In this document: one piece after another, positions 1-12,965 of the stretch
How positions within the stretch are numbered: position 1 is the first letter of the stretch
Layout of the letters: each line of letters begins with the position of its first letter
Assembly (NCBI GenBank): GCA_000310025.1
Contig: FN649749.1
Location: 2,299,025-2,363,024 of the forward strand
Source of the DNA: Ectocarpus siliculosus
Lineage: Eukaryota > Sar > Phaeophyceae > Ectocarpales > Ectocarpaceae
DNA: 64,000 nucleotides
Direction of reading: 5' to 3'
Notes under the pieces: generated by a model
Database searches by the model: none
The model's input: the letters and a program-made list of their open reading frames with translations, nothing else
Told to the model about the DNA's origin: nothing
Made by a program: the position numbers and the translations under genes

Positions 1-420
1 GCCGGATTTCGGCTGGTCCTTCGCCCCCCCCCAAAAAATAAGGTTTGGCCCGGTTTTTGCGTTTTTTTTTTTCGGGCCCGATTTTGTCCCGTAGGTGTTT
101 TCTTTTACCAGGGTGGGGGGAGGGGGGCCGGGTTTTGGAGGGCCAGTTCGGGAAGGGGTAAGGGGAGGGGGCCATTTTGCCAACCCTTTAACCTTGGGGG
201 AAATTTTTGGAGGATTGGGGGAAATTTTTGAAATTTTTCCTCCCTCGGGGGGGGGGGGGGGGGGGGCTTTGTGTCCGGAAATATTTTTCGTGAAGACCCT
301 TGAAGGAAGGGCAAAAAACACATACAAACGACAACGGGTAAAAAAAGCTAAGAGCGTCCAAAAATCAAGATGTACGTGCAGACTTCTCTGCTATATATGA
401 AGTATAAGTCCATTCATTGT
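1..420. other. low-complexity, probably low-quality sequence
   Basis: The first 300 bases or so are long homopolymer runs (T at 62-72, G around 247-266, repeated C and A runs) with no coherent reading frame. This looks like the poor-quality end of a sequencing read or a contig edge rather than biological sequence. Open frames here are artefacts of G and C runs. No gene is supported. Confidence 0.6.
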
Positions 421-2099
421 CGTTAGTTCCAAGACATGGTTGTTATGTAGTCCCGCAGGTTTGCTGTCTCTCTAGTGTTTGGGTGAGCAGACCCGAGATA
501 GCTTGACAAGACAACCGTATTCGTCTGACGAACGTTGAAACACGCACAACCCCGTCCTTGATACTACATATGGTGGTATAAGATTTGGTCACTTTTCATG
601 CCTCGGCATTTCTTTCTCTCGCCCCAGCGAGTTTTTTCTCGCGGCTCCTTCTCAGGGGCACGCAGGAGGCCCGTCGGTACAATAACGCCCGTGTCCGGAG
701 CTCGGCGGACCTCCGTGGCGCGTGTAAATAACCGTCAAAGTTGCGAAAATTAGCTCAAAACCCAGGGGACGCGTTCCGCGACGACAATGCCTCCCTAAAC
801 AATTCCTGAAACCTCTCTGTTGCATACCAGGAGATGTTTCCCCAGCAAGTTTAGAGAACACGGTCCCACACGGTCGAAAACGTTTTGGAATCATTTCGAT
901 GGTTCCTAATCGGTGTAGCATCATAGCAGCCTTCACACTGTGTGTGTCCATGCGTACGTTTCTATGTAACGTGGTTCTTCACCCACAGCTTCGGGGCCGC
1001 GACTCTGCTTTGAACTCTCACCTCCGGTTTGCAATTGTATTGTGTGGAAGATACAGTCACATACCTAATTCATGGTCCATGTTGATTAGAACACGTCATG
1101 CCAGTCACAGAATTTTTCGGATCTTTTCTTCATAGGTCAAATCTATCTCCCCGATTTTCTCCGAATGGGTGCGGGCCATCACTGCACCGGCTGCACGCTC
1201 CCCACAGATGGATTCACAACAGCAGTGTAACACATGTCTATTTATTCACACATACTGTGCGGTGTATGCATCGGCATCAGCACTCCTTCTCGGGGCTGGT
1301 CATGTATAGAACTATGTGTCTATAGTCTACATGTACAGGCAAAAGTCCTATTCCACACGAAAAAAGAAAAACCTGCTCCAAAAGCAAAACATTGCCGTGG
1401 CATGCAAATATTCGGCTGCCCGCACTCGCTCTCACGATGGCTCTCCTCGCATCCACTCCTTCTACACCCTCCCTCTCATCACAAATCACAGCTCACACCG
1501 CCAGAACAGCTTCCACCCTCTTTCTCTCCCTTCGTCAGTACACCGTACACCCATGCCTCGCCAAAGCGCCGCCAAGCCTCCAGCGCTGCTACCAACCCAT
1601 CGTTCCCCTTCCGCCTAACTAAATGGTTTTCGTGTTGCCACATCCGTCCCATGATACATGCGATGTTTTGTACGGGGGCGAGCACTACCGAACTTTGCAA
1701 TTTAATCCATGACTTCACTTTTTCCTTTCCTACTTGCGTCACCCCCGGGGGGGCTGACACCAACGTCCCGAAGGGGGACCTTGTTCCAGCATATATGTAG
1801 GTCGCCAAGAGCTTTCTACATGGATGGACTGCAGGCGACATGTAGTGTACAGTATCTACCAAACATCCACATTAAATTGAAAATGAATGCTTCGACTATT
1901 GGTCAAAGTGCCCGACTCAAACCATCCCTCTATAACAATAATTCTCTCAACGAGTTACTACATATATTCCAGCGGGCAAAAAGCACCACATATTGTACTG
2001 GTATTCAACACCGGGACTTCTCAGACCATCTTCAATATAGTTGATGTCTGAGCGACGCGCGGCATTGTGTAACTCCATCGGTTATCGGTGGCCCCAGAG
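421..2099. other. 3' flank of first unit; no gene seen
   Basis: This stretch holds the 3' flanking part of the first repeat unit, recognisable by matches to about 6,800-7,200 and 12,500-12,900. Open frames are short and overlap one another on both strands. A block near 1,300-1,650 has several overlapping frames caused by C-rich composition only. No exon can be supported. Confidence 0.5.
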
Positions 2100-4789
2100 C
2101 TAGGCGTGACCAGAGTGTGGGTTGAATCGGAACGAAGGCTTGATGCGCGCGTAGTCAATGAAGATGACCTGCCGATTGGTTTCCCGACATGGGCAAGCAG
2201 CGAGTGGCCACCCAAGGTGGGCGCGGAAACGGGTAGGTGTTGACGTCAAGGTGTGTCACTATCGGCGAGGGAACAAGTCATACATACGGTGGTGTGGAGA
2301 TGTATACGGTGGTACTGTAGTGAAAACTTGTCGCAGGGAACAGTGCCCGCTGGAGGGAGATGTCGTGGGCCGTGTGGTGGAGGTAGTCGAATACCGCAGC
2401 TACACTCGTGAATGTGCAGAGAGGTGTCCGACGAGGAACTTTGGGTTGGTCCGGTTGAAACTGGAAGGAAAGACAAACAAACATGGAACAGCAGTGCATA
2501 GTCTACAGTAGTCTACATTATATCTCGAGGGCATCGGTACCTCTTTCGATCCCGGTGTGTGAATACGGATGAGGACCTCGTTGCTGTCAGTATCGAAGTA
2601 GTCGCTGATGCAACGCTTGGACTTCTGGCTCTTCGTCCTCGTGGTATTGATGCGTTTCGGGGCATCGCCGCAACGATCGCCGCTCGCAACCACCAGGTTC
2701 GACGTGGTCCAATCAGAACCCGCCTTGGAGAGGTCACCGATCTTGTCCCACTTCTTCCCTCGTCTCGAGTTGAACATATCTACTTGCCAGCGGTCACCGC
2801 TGCCCTTCATGACCAAGGCAGAGAGCTCCAAGGTCAAGATCTGCCGGAATGTCAAGGCGCCCCGAGAGAGTAGAAAGTCATCTCAAGATATTTTCTGATA
2901 CCCAGCATTAACGTAATTTGGAACGAAGTAGGGGCCGAAACAATTGGAGTGGTTCGTTCCAAATTTTTGGAACCTTTTCCAATTTTTTTTTTTTGATATT
3001 TGGAAATTTGGAGCGAAATAGCGCTGCGTTTAAACGGTATGCCTGCTCCATTTCCCAGATCCAGTGAAACGAAACTCGCACTCACATTAGCGTCCACATC
3101 GCCGAAGAGCAATGGCGCGCTGAAACTGAACTCGTACTGGCGGGAATGCAGGAAAATAGGAGGGTGGCAAGAGGGTAGACGGCGGTGGGAAAGACGTGTC
3201 GGAAGGCCAACCCTATTCCATGTTATTGCATGTGGAAACGGGCGTTTCACCATTGACGGGTTGACGAGCGTTCGCCTCCCGCGTATGCATCTAACGGCAA
3301 CACTCACTCGTACACGTCGTGAACAAGCCGGCGACGACATGCATGACGATCAGAGGCCCAGCTAAAACTTCGTCGAACGCGCACTACCACACACACATAC
3401 CTGACCTCCTTTGAACTTCCCGCCTGCCGATTTCGAGGCGAGGCGAAGGTATGTCTCGTCGTTTGCACGCGAGATCGGTAAACCCTCCCCTGTCTGTCAC
3501 ACGGTGTGAAAAAGAAGAGGGTGATGATGCGGTGGACTGGTTGGGTGGGTCTGATACGGTACCCAAGGTATCCATTTTCCATGGAAGGTACAATTCGTCC
3601 ACGTGCTTTCCTGTAGTGACACGGAACATATTCCAACCTGCGTTAGATAGACCATGTCTGTCTGTCTCTGTTGCGCGCATATACCGACATTGCCAGCCAT
3701 TTCACCAGATGCCTTGCACGCCGAGGGAATTTCGCTGACCACGAATGGGAACGCTACAGGTGCCATGGACCCCAGACGGTCATGGTTTTCGCAGCAAACA
3801 AACCCAGCCTGTACGTCAGTGTGCTATTATATTCTGCTTTGTCACGACTTTACGGTACAGAAACTCAGGGTACCGGGCGCGCCGTGTATTGCCCTTCACT
3901 TGCCGTCAACCAACACGCGGATTTCCGCACACGCGGGACAAGACGATCATGCCACACGATTTTCTCCGACCTCGTGTCATTCCAGGCATAGTTGACACTG
4001 AAACTACTGTACAGTAGTATGTCTTCGGAAGAGTTCCTCTGCTACTGTGGGTTTGGTAGTCGAGCGTGAAGAGCGGCCTGAAGTCCGATTTCAATTTTCA
4101 CCAACTTAGTTCAGACGCTTGCAGACGCCGGCGAGAATCTTACCTGTTTCGATTCTTGAAATTGTTCATGTTTCGCAAAAAATGGCATTGTTAGTCAGTC
4201 AACCAACCTGCCTAGACCTACTGTTCGTAAATATTCGCCTTCTTCTGCTTCACGTGTTGGCTAGAATGGTGCGTTCTATCCGGGTCTCTCAGCACGCTCT
4301 GTCTACTACGTAGGGATCAGGGCTTTGGAAAGATTCAATCGAGCAGACTCTACAACAGAGGCATGGTGAGGGGCATACGATTCGTTCGCCGAACTGAACC
4401 AAGCCGGAAGTGCGCCCAGGTAATCGATCCAGGAAGGGCCAAATGTGATGAAATGGAACAAGCCGGATGGAGGGGATCTTGCCCTTCAGTACACGAACAT
4501 CTCTTTGAACCACTGAGGGCCGACACGACGACCACCTTCGGCCCAGCCTGGATCACAAAACGATCACCAAATTTTCGAAGCCACTCGCTTGGGTATGCAC
4601 CGATTTGTAGAACTTCGTCTTACGGACTGAGGGCCTTCTTACCCAGAGGGAGAATTCATCTTGACCTCGTTCGAATCCAGCCCCCGATATTTTCTCGACC
4701 ACGTTGCAGGTACCTCCTATGAATGGTGTCCATCCGAGGGCAGCCCCGAGAGCGCCAGCCGTAGACAAAAGAAGGAGACCACGACCCAT
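2100..4789 (-). CDS. small secreted jelly-roll-type protein, copy 1
   Basis: Five-exon gene, all introns in phase 0: exons 4643-4789, 3401-3493, 3086-3136, 2541-2840 and 2100-2168, giving 219 residues and a TAG stop. Exon 1 starts with MGRGLLLLS and a hydrophobic core, a typical signal peptide, so the product is probably secreted. Exon 2 contains GLPISRANDETYLRLAS, exon 3 FSFSAPLLFGDVDAN, exon 4 WDKIGDLSKAGSDW and NEVLIRIH, and exon 5 VIFIDYARI. Read together, the pattern (LTLELSA, W..iGD..., DYv, vLiRihT, fiDYa.I) is that of beta-sandwich accessory domains found in many secreted polysaccharide-active proteins; I infer carbohydrate binding, but the family is not proven. Splice sites are all GT-AG. 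Two cysteines flank a basic insert in exon 4. The same exon structure recurs in the next two copies. Confidence 0.75.
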
Positions 4790-7229
4790 GGTTGCACGTT
4801 CTGCACAGTCCACACTCTGTGCCCGAAAGAATGGTTATTGGGAAGAAGGGGGTGAAACTAGGGGCGCGAAAGGTAGACCGACAGACCGGGCGAAGAACGA
4901 CGAACGGAATCAAGACCACCCACAAACATAAGGATTGTTCACTGCTCATTGGATGAGCCACAAGCAAGCAAAAAGCGAAAGTTGGGAACGAGAACCCAAT
5001 ACATATGTAACGTGTTCACAATTTTGATCGACATCGTGCATATGGCCCGAGCGCATATGGATAATGGGCCATCCATGTAACCTCTGGGCCATTGAGACGT
5101 TCACAAGCCTCAGGGAAGGTCGTCCAACATCGCACCTCCCTCGCAGAACATTTCACAGGTGACAGGCATTTACGATCCGCATACGTGTTTTTGACAAAGG
5201 AGGTAACGATATCGTTAACCACAAATCGATTCCTTGACGCAGTACATCCATGGCACGAAGGTTCGGTGTCGCTCGAGCCAATGTACTCAACATCATAATG
5301 TGGCGCCTTGGGCGTATTCTCTTCAACACCCGTCTAAATTACCCTTATGTTCTCTTGCCTCACCGTTGTTGTTCTAGCTGAAGAGGCAGATTCTGATGTG
5401 AGATGGCGATGCATTCGCGGAGTAGGTATGTGAAGTTGTGTGTGAGGAGGACCAGATGTGTTCGACATGAAGAATGGAATGGATCTTTAATCTGGAGAAA
5501 CACGTTGAACTGGCGAGTGTCCCGTCGGTGCAATCCTGTTCAGCCAAAACTCTATATCGAAACAGGGACATCTAACGATACCATGGGAATCCTGAGGTCG
5601 AGGCTAGCTGTGCCAAGTCTTCGGAGACAGCGTTCGGCTTCAAGTTCTCCATTGAAAGCGCGTTCCAAAACAACACCAAATAAGGCCGTAGGGAACTCCC
5701 GTAGTTTGAGCCACTGGATTTCTTAAGGGAGGTGCAAGTTAGTGCAACATTCATACGCCGTGCGTCGTCCCTTTTAGTACGACGTTTGGATGTGTCCCAG
5801 CGTACCATGTAGATGGGCCGGACCTGCTGCTTTGAGGACCACAGCTCTTGACTTCGGATACAGACACGGCCGGCGGGGGACGGGGTGTGCGTGCTACCAT
5901 ATGATATTCTGAGGTGACACAACCAATACTTGTAGACTAGGTGAACAATGCGTGCGAAGTCTTCATCGTGGGAGTGATTTCAGACCGTGTTACTGTGTGT
6001 TGCTAACCCGCTGGAATGCGAATCCACACGCAGGCGAGTGTATCTGAACGTACAGTACATTATGTAGACATTTCGCTTCACCCGATGCTCTCTTTCATTC
6101 ATCCTTACAGGAAGATATCTCATTCACTATGCAACAAAACGAAACTTGTGAGCAACTACCATCGTAGAAGGTGCCATGATCTCCAGGAATATTCGGTTTG
6201 TAGTCTGGGCATAGTCGAATGGTAATCTAGGTGAACGTGCGACTCCAACTGTCGTTCTTCCATCACTATTGTGAGTGGCCAAACCCGCTGGCGTGTTGCA
6301 CTCGAGATGCGTGTGGCCGTTGAATGGGCGCACAGTCCGTGTATTCGAGCATGTTCAATCACTGAACGTTGTGACAATCCCGCCAAGAGTACCAATACTG
6401 TAGCCGTTTTCTAACTGGTCACAGTTGTTGCGGAATCATCGCCGCCAAACGCTTGGGGGAGATATCGGACTCGGTTGTGTTTCCTGGAATGAGAGAGATG
6501 TTTTATACCGCGGCGTTCAGAAAGGACTCAGTCCGAGGTGTTGCAGGCAGCATTCATTGTATTCCCAGCGCGACGACGAATGGCACATTCGAGAGGCGCC
6601 ATCATCCCCCCCATTGGTTAATGCTTGGTGTGTCTCAGAATTCATCGCATGGTTTGATTCACACTGGTTTGGCGGATACTGCTGCATCCAGGTACGTACG
6701 CTGCAATCACAGCATCCTCTACCCTTCGCAATAGTCGAGGGTGACGTCTCGGCAGAATTCAAATTCCATTGGTGTTGTTGGGATGAGTTTGCTGCCTTTT
6801 GGGTTGGCAGGTTTCTCTGTCTCTCCTGCGTCTGCCTGGGTCTGAACAGACCCAGAATAGCTTGTCAAGAAAATCACATCGTTCTGGCTTTGTGACGATG
6901 ACACACGCGCAAAGCAACCGTCGGTCGATACACCAACCGATCTGTAAGGTCGGAACGGAGATATCGACTGCTGAACATATCCGAACAACGATCTCAAACT
7001 GAAAGCGAATCAAATGCTTCCCACGTAGACTACCGTCTATATACCAGACCTTCGCCTTCACGCTACAACAAGAGTAACTCAAACAGTCACATGCTGCCCA
7101 CGGGCGACCACAGTGGACTTGCACTGGAATACAACACAGGGACATCAAACTTCATTGTTCTATCAAGGTGTTTTCTGAAGGTGACGTGCGGGGGATCGTG
7201 TCAGTCCATCAATTTTCCGTGGCCCAGAG
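4790..7229. other. spacer between copies 1 and 2
   Basis: This stretch holds the 5' flank of copy 1 and the 3' flank of copy 2. Two stretches keep a reading frame on the minus strand between units: around 5,580-5,660 (…LASTSGFPWYR; compare about 10,730-10,830, …LVSTSAFPWYR) and around 6,230-6,330 (FNGHTHLECN with AGLATH; compare 11,930-12,030, VNGHTHFMYL with AGLATH). They could be exons of a second gene in each unit or conserved upstream sequence. Neither could be assembled into a gene. Confidence 0.4.
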
Positions 7230-9956
7230 CTAGGCGCCACCAGCGTGTGGGTTAAGTCCGAAAGAAGCCTTTATGTGCGCGTAGTCGATGAAGACGACCT
7301 GCGGGGATTGGTTTCCCGGCATCGGCAAACAGGGGGTGGTCATCCACGGGAGGCGCGGAAACGAGCAGGTGTTGTCGTCAAGGTGTGTACAGTATGAATA
7401 TTGGCTAGGGAACCCATGGTATACACTGCGGTGTGGACATGTACACGGTGGCAGAGGTGGAAACTTGATGCGAGAACAGTGCCGGCTGGAGGGAGATGTC
7501 GAGGGCCGTGTGGTGGAGGTGGCCGAACGCCGAAGCTACACTCGTGAATGTGCGAGAGAGGGGTCAGACGAAAAACGGCGGTAGATAAGCTAGTCTACAT
7601 CGCGACACGCGGACATGGGCAAATGGAGGAGGAGCGGTACCTCTTTCGATTCCCGCGTGTGAACACGGATGAGGACTTCGTTGCTGTCGGTATCGAAGTA
7701 GTCGCTGATGCAGCGCTTGGGCTTCCATCTCTTCGTCCTCGTGGTATTGATGCGTTTCGGGGCATCGCCGCAACCGTCGTCGCTCATCACCACCAGGTTC
7801 GACGTGGACCAATCAGAACCCGCCTCGGAGAGGTCACCGATCTTGTCCCACCGTTTCCCTCGTCTCGTGTTGAACATGTCTACTTGCCAGTGGTCGCCGC
7901 TGCCCTTCTTGACCAAGGCAGAGAGCTCCAAGGTCAAGGTCTGCCGAAATTTCAAAGAAGGCGCCCGGAGAGGATTGACACACCACAGTAGTTGTGCTGA
8001 TAACCATCATGAACGTACACGTAGCAAAAGATGGTGCCTGTTCCATTTTCCAGGTCCAACGAACACAAAAATACTCGTACTTACATTGACGTCCACATCG
8101 CCGTAGAGCAATGGCCCGTTGAAGCTGAACTCGAACTGGCGAGATTGCAGGAGTACACGAAGGTGTCAGAGGGGTCGATGGCGGCGGTAACGAAGTTTGT
8201 CGCACGGCCAACCCAATTCCAACAAATGATTTTCCAGTGCGACCAGTTAGGTCAGACGGCGTGCTTTCGAATACTGTAGTCTAAAGCGTCCCGTCGGAAA
8301 TATCATACCCCGAAAGACCGTACACCGATTGATGTAGTCTACGAAGCGTTGCTCCGACTCGGGCATAGTGTGTCGTAAACCTCCCTGGTTCTAGGGTGGG
8401 AACGCCGTGGCTTGCACAGGTAGGTACATCTGGAACCGTGCGTTTCAGCATGGGTTGATGAACGTTCACCTCCCATGTATTGTATGCATCTGGCAATATG
8501 GCAACACTCGTAAACGCCGGGAACAAGCCGGCGACGAATGACAGAGCCCGCCCCAAAAACGTCGGCGAACGTGGTGCGGCCATACACACGTACCTTACCA
8601 CCCCCCTTGAACTTGCCGCGTGCCGGTCTCGAGGCGAGGCGCACGTATTCAGCCTTGTTTGCACGCGAGACCGGCAAGCCCTCCTTCGTCTGTCGCATGG
8701 CGTGAAATGGAAGAGACGTCAATGACCCGGTGGGTTGGTTGGATAGGCGGGTTTCATTCATAACCCGATGCATTCAGACTTTGTGCTATTCCTGATTACG
8801 TCGTTTCTGTGATGCGGAACCAACCGATCCCCACCAGGTCTCTTTCGTGCGCATATAGCGACATTGCCACCGAGACATTTCACCAGATGCCTGGCATGTC
8901 GATGGAACTTTGCTGGTCACAATTGCGAACGCTACAACAGGTGCTGTGAACCCCAGACATGTCTATTCGCAAATAAACTGAGCGTGCATGCATACCACGG
9001 TGCTCGGCATTGCCATGACTTTGCGGTACGGTGACATAGCGCACCGGATGCGCGTGTTGCGCCCGTCACGTGTTTTCCACGAACGCGCGGAATTGCACAC
9101 ACACGGGACAAGGCGAATCTGCCACTTGAGTTTCTTGGACCTTCCATCATCCCGGGCTCGCGTGACATTGAAACTTGGTACATCTTCAGACTACTATGGT
9201 TCGGTGTAGTCGGTGTGAAGGGCGGAGTGAGGTCAGATTCAATATTCACCGAATTTCTTAACGGATTCACGAGACGCCTGCTTGCTTCGATCGTTTGAAG
9301 ATATCGTTCGCGTTTCGGAAGGATCGGCATCATTCGTCAACCAGTCGCGCCCAGACCTACACCGCGCCAATCAGTGCCGCTTCATCAAGTCTTTGTCATC
9401 GGAATGATATGTGCTACCACGGCCTCTCTGGTACACTTTGTCTACCAAGAAGGAATCAGGACTTGGGATGATTCAACTGAGCAGCCTCAACAACAGAGGC
9501 CCGATGAGTGGCATGCAATTCGTTTGCCAAACTGAACCAAGACGGAAATAATGAAATAATAAATGCATCCACACAATCGGACCGCTGCGACGGGCCACGT
9601 CTGTCTCAGGAGCTTGAATAAGCCAGATGCAACGGGCCTTGCACTACAGTGTACACGAGTATCGCCATCAACCCCTTCGGACAACATCACCGCCTTCGGC
9701 CCAGCTATATTCCCAGCCTGGAACACACGAAACGATCGCCCATTTTCGAACATACTCGCTGGAATGTGCACCGACTTGCCATTCATCGACCGATGGAAGG
9801 CCTTCTTACCCAGAGGGAGAATTCATCTTGACCTCGTTGGAATCCAGCCCCCGATATCTTCTCGATCCCGTTGGGGGCGCCTGCTATGAGTGGCGTCGAT
9901 CCGAGGGCTAGTCCGAGAGCGCCAACCATAGACAAAAGAAGCAGACCACGACCCAT
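7230..9956 (-). CDS. small secreted jelly-roll-type protein, copy 2
   Basis: Second paralogue, exons 9810-9956, 8594-8689, 8085-8135, 7641-7940 and 7230-7298, all phase 0, 220 residues with a TAG stop. Exon 1 encodes MGRGLLLLSMVGALGLALG, a signal peptide. Exon 2 (GLPVSRANKAEYVRLAS) has one extra codon near its end and uses AAG|GTACGT as donor. Exon 3 encodes FEFSFNGPLLYGDVDVN. Exon 4 has the same 100 codons as copy 1, including WDKIGDLSEAGSDW and NEVLIRVHT. Exon 5 reads VVFIDYAHIKASFG. No stop codon or frameshift interrupts the model, so this copy looks functional. The third intron is only 144 bases. Start choice rests on the hydrophobic N-terminus shared by all copies. Confidence 0.75.
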
Positions 9957-12900
9957 GGTTGTACGTTGTGCGCTGCTCGCTCCCTACGCGAAACGTTGAA
10001 TGGGATGGAACATTGTTAGCACCACTCGCTCTGCACACGAAAAGGAGGGCGTGCATAGGGACGCGAGAGGTAGCCGGACATGACTCCCAAAGAGATGAGG
10101 CACGGTGTCAAGACCACACAGGTCATATTGCGATTGTTCACTGTACTCATCAGATGCGCCACAAACAAACCAAGGGCGAAAGCAGGGAGAACGAAGTAGA
10201 GTCGAAACGTCGTCACTGTTTTCATCGACGACGTCGTGAAAAGGGCCCGAGCGCACATGCATTACCTGCTACGGTAGTTATGTAAACTCTGGGTCATCAG
10301 CGGGTTCACAAGCCTCGCGGAAGGCTGTCCATCATCATACCTCCTGCGCAGAAAGTTCCGCAGGTGGTAGGTTTTGACGAGCCGCAGACACTACAAGGCC
10401 AAGGTCAATGACGAACGCTAGAAAAATATGGATTCTTTTTCCGCGGTACGATGGTTCGGCGTTGCCCAAGCCAATGTGCTCAACACCATCTACCCCCGTC
10501 TAGCTGTATGTACTCTTGCCTCACCGTTGTCTTGGCTGAAGAAATAGGTTGGTTCTGGTGCGAGATGGCGATGAACCGGCGGAGGTAGATAGGTATGTTA
10601 GGCTGTGTGTGACGAGGACGGGAACGTTTCGAGAGGGACAAAGGCATGGATCTTCAATCTGGAGAAACGAGTTGAATCGATGAGTGTCCCGTCGGTGCAA
10701 TGTCCTGTTCAGCCAAAGCCCTATGTCGAACAGACCAACGACAACGAACGATACCATGGGAACGCTGAGGTTGAGACTAGCTGTGACACGTCTGTGGAGA
10801 TGGCCTTCCGTTTCAAATACTCCGCCGTTGGGCCTGTTCCCAACGAACACCACACCCAAACACCAGAAACATCCGCAGGGAAATTCAGCCGATTTACCTG
10901 CGTTCTGGGGACTTGCCAAAGTTCGTGCAAAGATCATACTCATAACGTCGTCCCTTTCAGTACGCCATTGGGAAGTGTCCGTTTCCTGTCTCTACGGATG
11001 GAGGCAAATGTGACCACATCTTCTCTTGTCTTCGGAGACAGACATGGCGGGCGGTGGACGATATGTTCATTAGAGAATACGATGTAGGAGGTTTGAGAGC
11101 GCCTTGGAGAATCTGTAGGTCAATACTGTATGCGAGGTGTGCATCGTGAGAGTGAATTCAGACCGCATATTGTGTGTTGCGAACCCGTTAGAATGCGAAA
11201 TGCACGGGCAGGCGAGTGTGTCTGAATTCACTACCCTAGATATGCTCTATTTCATTCATCTTAGCAGGAGGGATCATCCACTATGAAACAAAAAGAACTC
11301 ATGAGCCATGGATGTCGTGGAAGATGGAGTGATCTTCGTTCGGGAATATTCGGTTTGCAGTCCGGACATTGTCCAATGGGAGATTTCGATTGGCGACTTG
11401 GTCATGATCGGCACTTTTGGTTTCAGTCGAAGCCCCGTCAACCGTCCAATTCGCGAGGCATTTGATACGACAAGAGGTCACGTCGTGAGCGATTCGCCGT
11501 GCCTCGCAACCAGGCTGGCGAGATTGTGTGCATTCAAAACGGACCCCTCCCCCCAACTGTCCTGAGTAATAGTGGATTGACAAATGTCCGTAACCCGAAG
11601 ACCTCCGACCTCCGCAGCAAGTGAACCCCAGTAGACAGACCAGAGGATTGGACTCACGAGTGAAAGGTCGAGTAATACTCTTGACAATTTGGCCAGGGCC
11701 AGCCCGCACTGAGGGGAATAGGAGCGTTTCCTTGGATGGGTCCAGCTGCACAGGTGTTGGTCAAAAATGATCTAAGATGGGAAATCCCTTCCTATCGCAG
11801 CGGATATCAGCGTAGCTTAGAAACGTGCGCGTGATGATCCTTGTCCCTGGTGGCTAGCCGAGAGGAAGTTTCCTGAGTGGTTTCGTTACCGCATCTAGGT
11901 GAACCTGCGAGTACCAGTGGCGCTCTCCGATCACAATCAGAGTTCTATAGTGAGTGGCCAAACCCGCCGATGCGTTGCAATCGAGATACATAAAGTGCGT
12001 GTGACCGTTTACTGTGCGCATAGTCCGTGTATTTGACAATTATATTGAAATCACTGAATGTTGTGAAAATCCCATCGAGAGTTCCACTATTGTAGCCATT
12101 CTCTAACTGGTGACGGTTGGTGCGGAATCATCGTCAACGTCAAACGCTCGGGACATATTTTGTAATTCGTTGTATTTCTTCGAATGAGAGAATTGTTACA
12201 TGCCGCGGCGTTCGTAAGAACTCAGTGTGTGTATTTTTTTTTCCTTAATTTAACTCAGTCCGAAAATATCTGCAAAGCTCACAAGAGCACCAGCACTCGT
12301 TGTGTTCCCAGCGCGACGATGAAAGGTATATTCGAGAGATGGCGTCACCCCTCCCAGTCGTTTCTTCTACTGTAGGTGTATCACATTATTCATCACATGG
12401 TTCGATTCACTGGTTGGCGCACACTGTTGACGCCACGTACGCTAAGCCAGGTGCGCAGTTTTCGAAAAAATCGAGGATGTCGTCTCGACAGAATTGAAAG
12501 TCCATTCCTGATACTTGTATTGCAAGGACTTTTCTATATAATCTGGTCAGCAGGTTCGCTGTCTCTCCTGTATCTAGCTGGGTTGAACAGACAACCACGT
12601 CGGTCTGACCAACGTTGACACACGCGCAAACACCCGTCCGTCCATACGCCAACCGATCTCTTGAGGTCGGAACGGAGCTATTTACATCGACTACATTGGT
12701 ACGTGTGCATATCGAACAATGATCTCAAACTGAAAGCGAATCGAATGCTTCCTACGTAGACTACCGTCGATATACCAGACTCATACCATGCCTCTCCTTC
12801 ACGCTACAACAACCATCGATTCAACAGTGACATGCCGCCCACGGGCGACCACAGTGGACTTGGACTGGTATGGAACACAGGAACATCCCACTTCTTTCTT

Positions 12901-12965
12901 CACTCAAGGTGGTTTCTGAAGGTGGCGTCCTCAAGTGTAGTCTATCAATTTGCGGTGGCCAAGAG
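9957..12965. other. spacer between copies 2 and 3
   Basis: This stretch is the 5' flank of copy 2 and the 3' flank of copy 3. Apart from the inter-unit similarities described for 4,790-7,229, no gene can be supported. Confidence 0.4.

Noticed and set aside
105-400. Open frames on both strands rich in Gly or Pro
   Set aside because: They come from homopolymer runs in what looks like poor-quality sequence.
1234-1862. Several overlapping open frames of 100-190 codons on both strands
   Set aside because: Low-complexity Ser/Pro/His composition, mutual overlap, and no counterpart in the two homologous units.
3630-3800. Possible extra exon of the secreted-protein genes (VSEIPSACKASGEM)
   Set aside because: Conserved in copies 1 and 2 but not found in copy 3, and the five-exon model already joins in phase without it.
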